64,000 nucleotides of DNA, from contig NZ_LDPE01000007.1 in the NCBI RefSeq assembly GCF_001447995.1, forward strand, positions 1 to 64,000, given 5' to 3'. The notes beneath the pieces were generated by a model. It did no database searches. It saw only the letters and a list, made by a program, of their open reading frames with translations, and was not told the DNA's origin. This document shows, in pieces, positions 62,045-64,000 of the stretch. Origin of the DNA: Maribacter dokdonensis DSW-8. Lineage in GTDB: Bacteria > Bacteroidota > Bacteroidia > Flavobacteriales > Flavobacteriaceae. The stretch's first letter is position 1, and every line of letters starts with the position of its first letter. The position numbers and the translations under genes are program-made.

Positions 62045-62876
62045 AGTTTTAAAAGCGGGTTTTTATACAACCATACAAGACTCAGGTAGATTTGGCTTAA
62101 GGGATAAGGGTGTGCCAGTGTCTGGTATAATGGATGATATGTCTGTGTTTAAGATAAATTCTTTATTGGAGAATAAAGCATCTGCAGCAGTGTTGGAAAT
62201 TACGATGACAGGACCAACCCTTATTTTTGAAGAAGATACCTATATGGTTATCGGTGGTGCAGAAATGTCCGCCACTCTTAATAATTTGCCCATAAAAAAT
62301 TATAAAGTCTACCAGATAGCTGTAGGGGATATTCTATCCTTTGGAAAACTGGAAAAAGGTTTTAGGTCTTATTTGGGAGTAAAGGAAGGTTTTTCTGTTA
62401 AAGAAGTTTTAGGTAGTAGATCGTTTTATAAGCCCCTTACAAAGTTCGCTAGATTAATAGATAATGACATTGTTCCTTTTAATGCCCAACAGTTGTTTGA
62501 GCCAAAAATATCAGAGATAAAAGTTGATTGCTTTTTGGATGTTGATGTTTTAGAAGTCACTAAAGGACCCGAGTTTGATATTTTGAACGATAGACAATTG
62601 GAAGAAATTTTTTCTAAAACCTTTACAGTGGCCCATGAGAACAATAGAATGGCTTATCAGTTAACAGAAACAATTACTCCACATGCTATATCCATGTTAA
62701 CTTCTGCTACATTACCTGGTACGGTTCAGTTAACTCCTGCGGGTAAATTGATCGTGTTAATGAAAGATGGTCAAACAACGGGTGGTTATCCTAGAGTTAT
62801 TCAGTTAACAGATAGATCTATTTGTATATTGGCACAAAAGAAAGGTGGAGATCGTATTAGTATTAAATTAGTTTAA
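62037..62876 (+). CDS. pxpC: 5-oxoprolinase subunit C (KipA family)
   Basis: The 279-residue protein is the PxpC partner of PxpB in the ATP-dependent 5-oxoprolinase. Motifs are TTIQDSGRFGLRDKGVPVSG (about 11-30), LEITMTGPTLIFEEDT, GFRSYLGVKEGF, and SSPTLPGTVQLTP-like SATLPGTVQLTPAGKLIVLMKDGQTTGGYPRV (about 221-250 in two parts). It is the last gene of the Nramp-pxpABC operon. The following gap carries the ilvD leader, so the operons are separate. Confidence 0.95.
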   Translation: MLKVLKAGFYTTIQDSGRFGLRDKGVPVSGIMDDMSVFKINSLLENKASAAVLEITMTGPTLIFEEDTYMVIGGAEMSATLNNLPIKNYKVYQIAVGDILSFGKLEKGFRSYLGVKEGFSVKEVLGSRSFYKPLTKFARLIDNDIVPFNAQQLFEPKISEIKVDCFLDVDVLEVTKGPEFDILNDRQLEEIFSKTFTVAHENNRMAYQLTETITPHAISMLTSATLPGTVQLTPAGKLIVLMKDGQTTGGYPRVIQLTDRSICILAQKKGGDRISIKLV

Positions 62877-62944
62877 TTTAATACTTTTCATGCCTTTTTT
62901 GTTAAGCAGGTATTTATTGAAGTATTTTTTATTACTATTGTAAT

Positions 62945-63001
62945 ATGAATTTATTGAAATCAATTTTTGAAGTAGTCATCGTCATTCCTAAACAGGGATG
63001 A
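62945..63001 (+). CDS. Probable ilv leader peptide
   Basis: An 18-codon frame encodes MNLLKSIFEVVIVIPKQG. Codons 10-14 (62972-62986) are Val-Val-Ile-Val-Ile, and Leu-Leu and one more Ile lie earlier, so 8 of 18 residues are branched-chain. The frame overlaps hairpin segment 1 and ends in segment 2, as in classical attenuators. Ribosome stalling when Val or Ile is short would block hairpin 1:2 and free segment 2. The gene is too short for statistical proof, but the position ahead of ilvD supports it. Confidence 0.6.
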   Translation: MNLLKSIFEVVIVIPKQG

Positions 63002-63061
63002 TATAGCTTTTCATAATTTTAGAAAACCTGTATCAGATTTATTTGATGCAGGTTTTTTTTT
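62982..63061 (+). promoter_or_regulatory. Attenuator of ilvD: pause hairpin, antiterminator option and terminator
   Basis: Segment 1:2: TCATTCC (62982-62988) pairs with GGGATGA (62995-63001), one G-T wobble. Segment 2:3: ACAGG (62992-62996) can pair with CCTGT (63027-63031). Segment 3:4: AACCTGTATCA (63025-63035) pairs with TGATGCAGGTT (63044-63054), one wobble, followed by eight more T: a strong terminator. The segment order is that of ribosome-controlled attenuation of branched-chain amino acid genes. The 2:3 pairing is only five base pairs, so it is the weakest part. Confidence 0.6.
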
Positions 63062-63214
63062 GTGGTTTACTATGAATATGGAACAGTTTTAAAGTATTGA
63101 ATATGATATATAATGATTGTTTAAATGCTTGATTATAAATTGTTTAAGTGGTTTTTTGTTAAAATGAATTTGTATTGACCATTATTGTTAAAAACTGAAA
63201 TTTTTATAAACTTT

Positions 63215-63222
63215 TATCTTTG
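63215..63222 (+). promoter_or_regulatory. Second ilvD promoter -7 box
   Basis: TATCTTTG matches TAnnTTTG, 46 bases before the ilvD start and downstream of the attenuator. If used, it would give attenuation-independent transcription. Confidence 0.4.
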
Positions 63223-63268
63223 GTTTAACGGTATTAGAAAATCAAGATAAGCATACGAGATTTATATT

Positions 63269-64000
63269 ATGGAATTAAATAAATACAGTAAAAACGTTAC
63301 TCAAGATCCAACACAACCAGCAGCACAAGCAATGCTATATGCAATAGGTTTTAAAGATGAGGATTTTAATAAGCCATTAGTTGGTATTGCAAGTACAGGT
63401 TATGAAGGTAACCCTTGTAATATGCACTTAAATGATTTGGCAAAGTTGGTTAAAGAGGGAGTTAACTCTAAAGAAACTGTAGGTTTAATTTTTAATACTA
63501 TTGGTGTTAGTGATGGTATTTCTATGGGTACACCAGGAATGCGTTTTTCATTACCGTCAAGGGATATTATCGCAGATTCTATGGAAACCGTTGTACAAGG
63601 CATGTCTTATGATGCATTGGTAACGGTTGTAGGTTGTGATAAGAACATGCCAGGTGCATTAATGGCAATGTTACGTTTAAACCGTCCTGCAATTTTAGTG
63701 TATGGGGGTACAATAGCATCTGGATGTCATGAGGATAGAAAGTTGGATATCGTTTCTGCGTTCGAGGCATGGGGAGAGAAAGTAGCTGGTACCATGGACG
63801 AGAAAAATTATAAATCCATCATTAAAAAATCCATACCGGGAGCTGGTGCTTGTGGTGGTATGTATACGGCAAATACAATGGCTTCCGCTATAGAAGCGCT
63901 AGGAATGTCTATGCCATATAATTCTTCTAACCCTGCAATCAGCAACAATAAAGAAGAAGAGTGTATTGCGGCAGGAAAACAAATGCGAATTCTCATTGAA
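63269..64000 (+). CDS. ilvD: Dihydroxy-acid dehydratase (partial, cut by window end)
   Basis: The first 244 codons of the iron-sulfur enzyme that makes the keto acids of valine and isoleucine are present; the frame is open to the last base. The family start [29 protein letters not shown] is followed by the Fe-S cysteines in [28 protein letters not shown] and [14 protein letters not shown], plus [21 protein letters not shown] for substrate and metal binding. All three cysteine motifs are in place. Valine/isoleucine synthesis genes such as ilvB and ilvC probably follow. The upstream leader suggests control by branched-chain amino acid supply. Confidence 0.95.
   Translation, partial: MELNKYSKNVTQDPTQPAAQAMLYAIGFKDEDFNKPLVGIASTGYEGNPCNMHLNDLAKLVKEGVNSKETVGLIFNTIGVSDGISMGTPGMRFSLPSRDIIADSMETVVQGMSYDALVTVVGCDKNMPGALMAMLRLNRPAILVYGGTIASGCHEDRKLDIVSAFEAWGEKVAGTMDEKNYKSIIKKSIPGAGACGGMYTANTMASAIEALGMSMPYNSSNPAISNNKEEECIAAGKQMRILIE

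Larger units (their letters stand above)
62877..63268 (+). other. 392-base leader region before ilvD
   Basis: It holds a promoter-like pair (TTG at 62899-62901, TATTTTTT at 62923-62930), a leader peptide frame (62945-63001), a pause hairpin (62982-63001), a terminator (63025-63061), and a second -7 box TATCTTTG (63215-63222). Confidence 0.6.

Noticed and set aside
62890..62943. 17-codon frame just before the ilv leader peptide
   Set aside because: It is Leu- and Phe-rich but overlaps the likely promoter and has no hairpin arranged around it; the frame at 62945 fits attenuation much better.
1..64000. CRISPR arrays, tRNA and rRNA genes
   Set aside because: No regularly spaced repeats and no cloverleaf or rRNA-like conserved blocks were seen by reading; a dedicated tRNA/rRNA scan was not possible.

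Overview
The window looks like a chromosome segment from a member of the Bacteroidota, most likely a Flavobacteriaceae. The DNA is AT-rich. Promoters fit the Bacteroidota -7 consensus TAnnTTTG (examples at 6349-6356 on the minus strand, 31970-31977 on the minus strand, 32216-32223 and 47352-47359). Several gene families are characteristic of the phylum: a SusC/SusD pair, a hybrid two-component sensor of the Reg_prop/Y_Y_Y/HisKA/REC/AraC type, a HmuY-TonB receptor pair, a RibB with a decayed GTP-cyclohydrolase half, and TonB-linked outer-membrane proteins. No rRNA, tRNA or CRISPR was found.

Layout. 1-3460 is accessory: an IS110-family transposase with a structured 5' region that may encode its guide (bridge) RNA, a small lipoprotein gene bounded by a 17-bp inverted repeat, a tyrosine recombinase, and a zinc-ribbon protein. 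3541-11773 is a heme/iron uptake locus of two divergent operons: hmuY-like and TonB receptor leftward; DUF6607-like, secreted ankyrin and DUF2271-like genes rightward, followed by a PepSY-flavodoxin-ferredoxin reductase fusion. 11838-14266 carries a Zn/Cd-type P1B ATPase and a Fur-family regulator. 14651-15622 is an AstE/AspA-family hydrolase. 15800-31909 is a xylan utilisation locus (SusC, SusD, VCBS/ASPIC lipoprotein, hybrid sensor, GH10 xylanase, GPH sugar symporter, GH43 enzyme), all leftward.

32243-58114 is mostly housekeeping: a DUF255 protein, a DegT aminotransferase, ribB, an LptF/G permease, lolA, ftsK, dgkA, tpx, thioredoxin, ahpC, nhaC, a Cys/Met-metabolism PLP enzyme with a divergent Lrp regulator, lpd, tilS, dsbD, a penicillin acylase-type hydrolase and a YifB/ComM ATPase. 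58140-59161 has two poorly known genes. 59375-62876 is a 5-oxoprolinase operon (pxpABC) led by an Nramp-fold transporter without the usual metal ligands. The window ends inside ilvD, which is preceded by what looks like a classical branched-chain amino acid attenuator (leader peptide with Val-Val-Ile-Val-Ile, pause hairpin, terminator).

How the genes work together. The xylan locus fits a standard model: SusCD imports xylo-oligosaccharides made at the surface, periplasmic oligosaccharide is sensed by the hybrid sensor, and GH10, the symporter and cytoplasmic GH43 finish the breakdown. A pair of 11-bp direct repeats 21 bp apart just upstream of the susC promoter is the best candidate sensor target. 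The most interesting leads are the Nramp-like gene fused into the pxp operon, the ilvD attenuator, the inverted-repeat-bounded gene next to the recombinase, the IS110 guide RNA candidate, and the susC operator.
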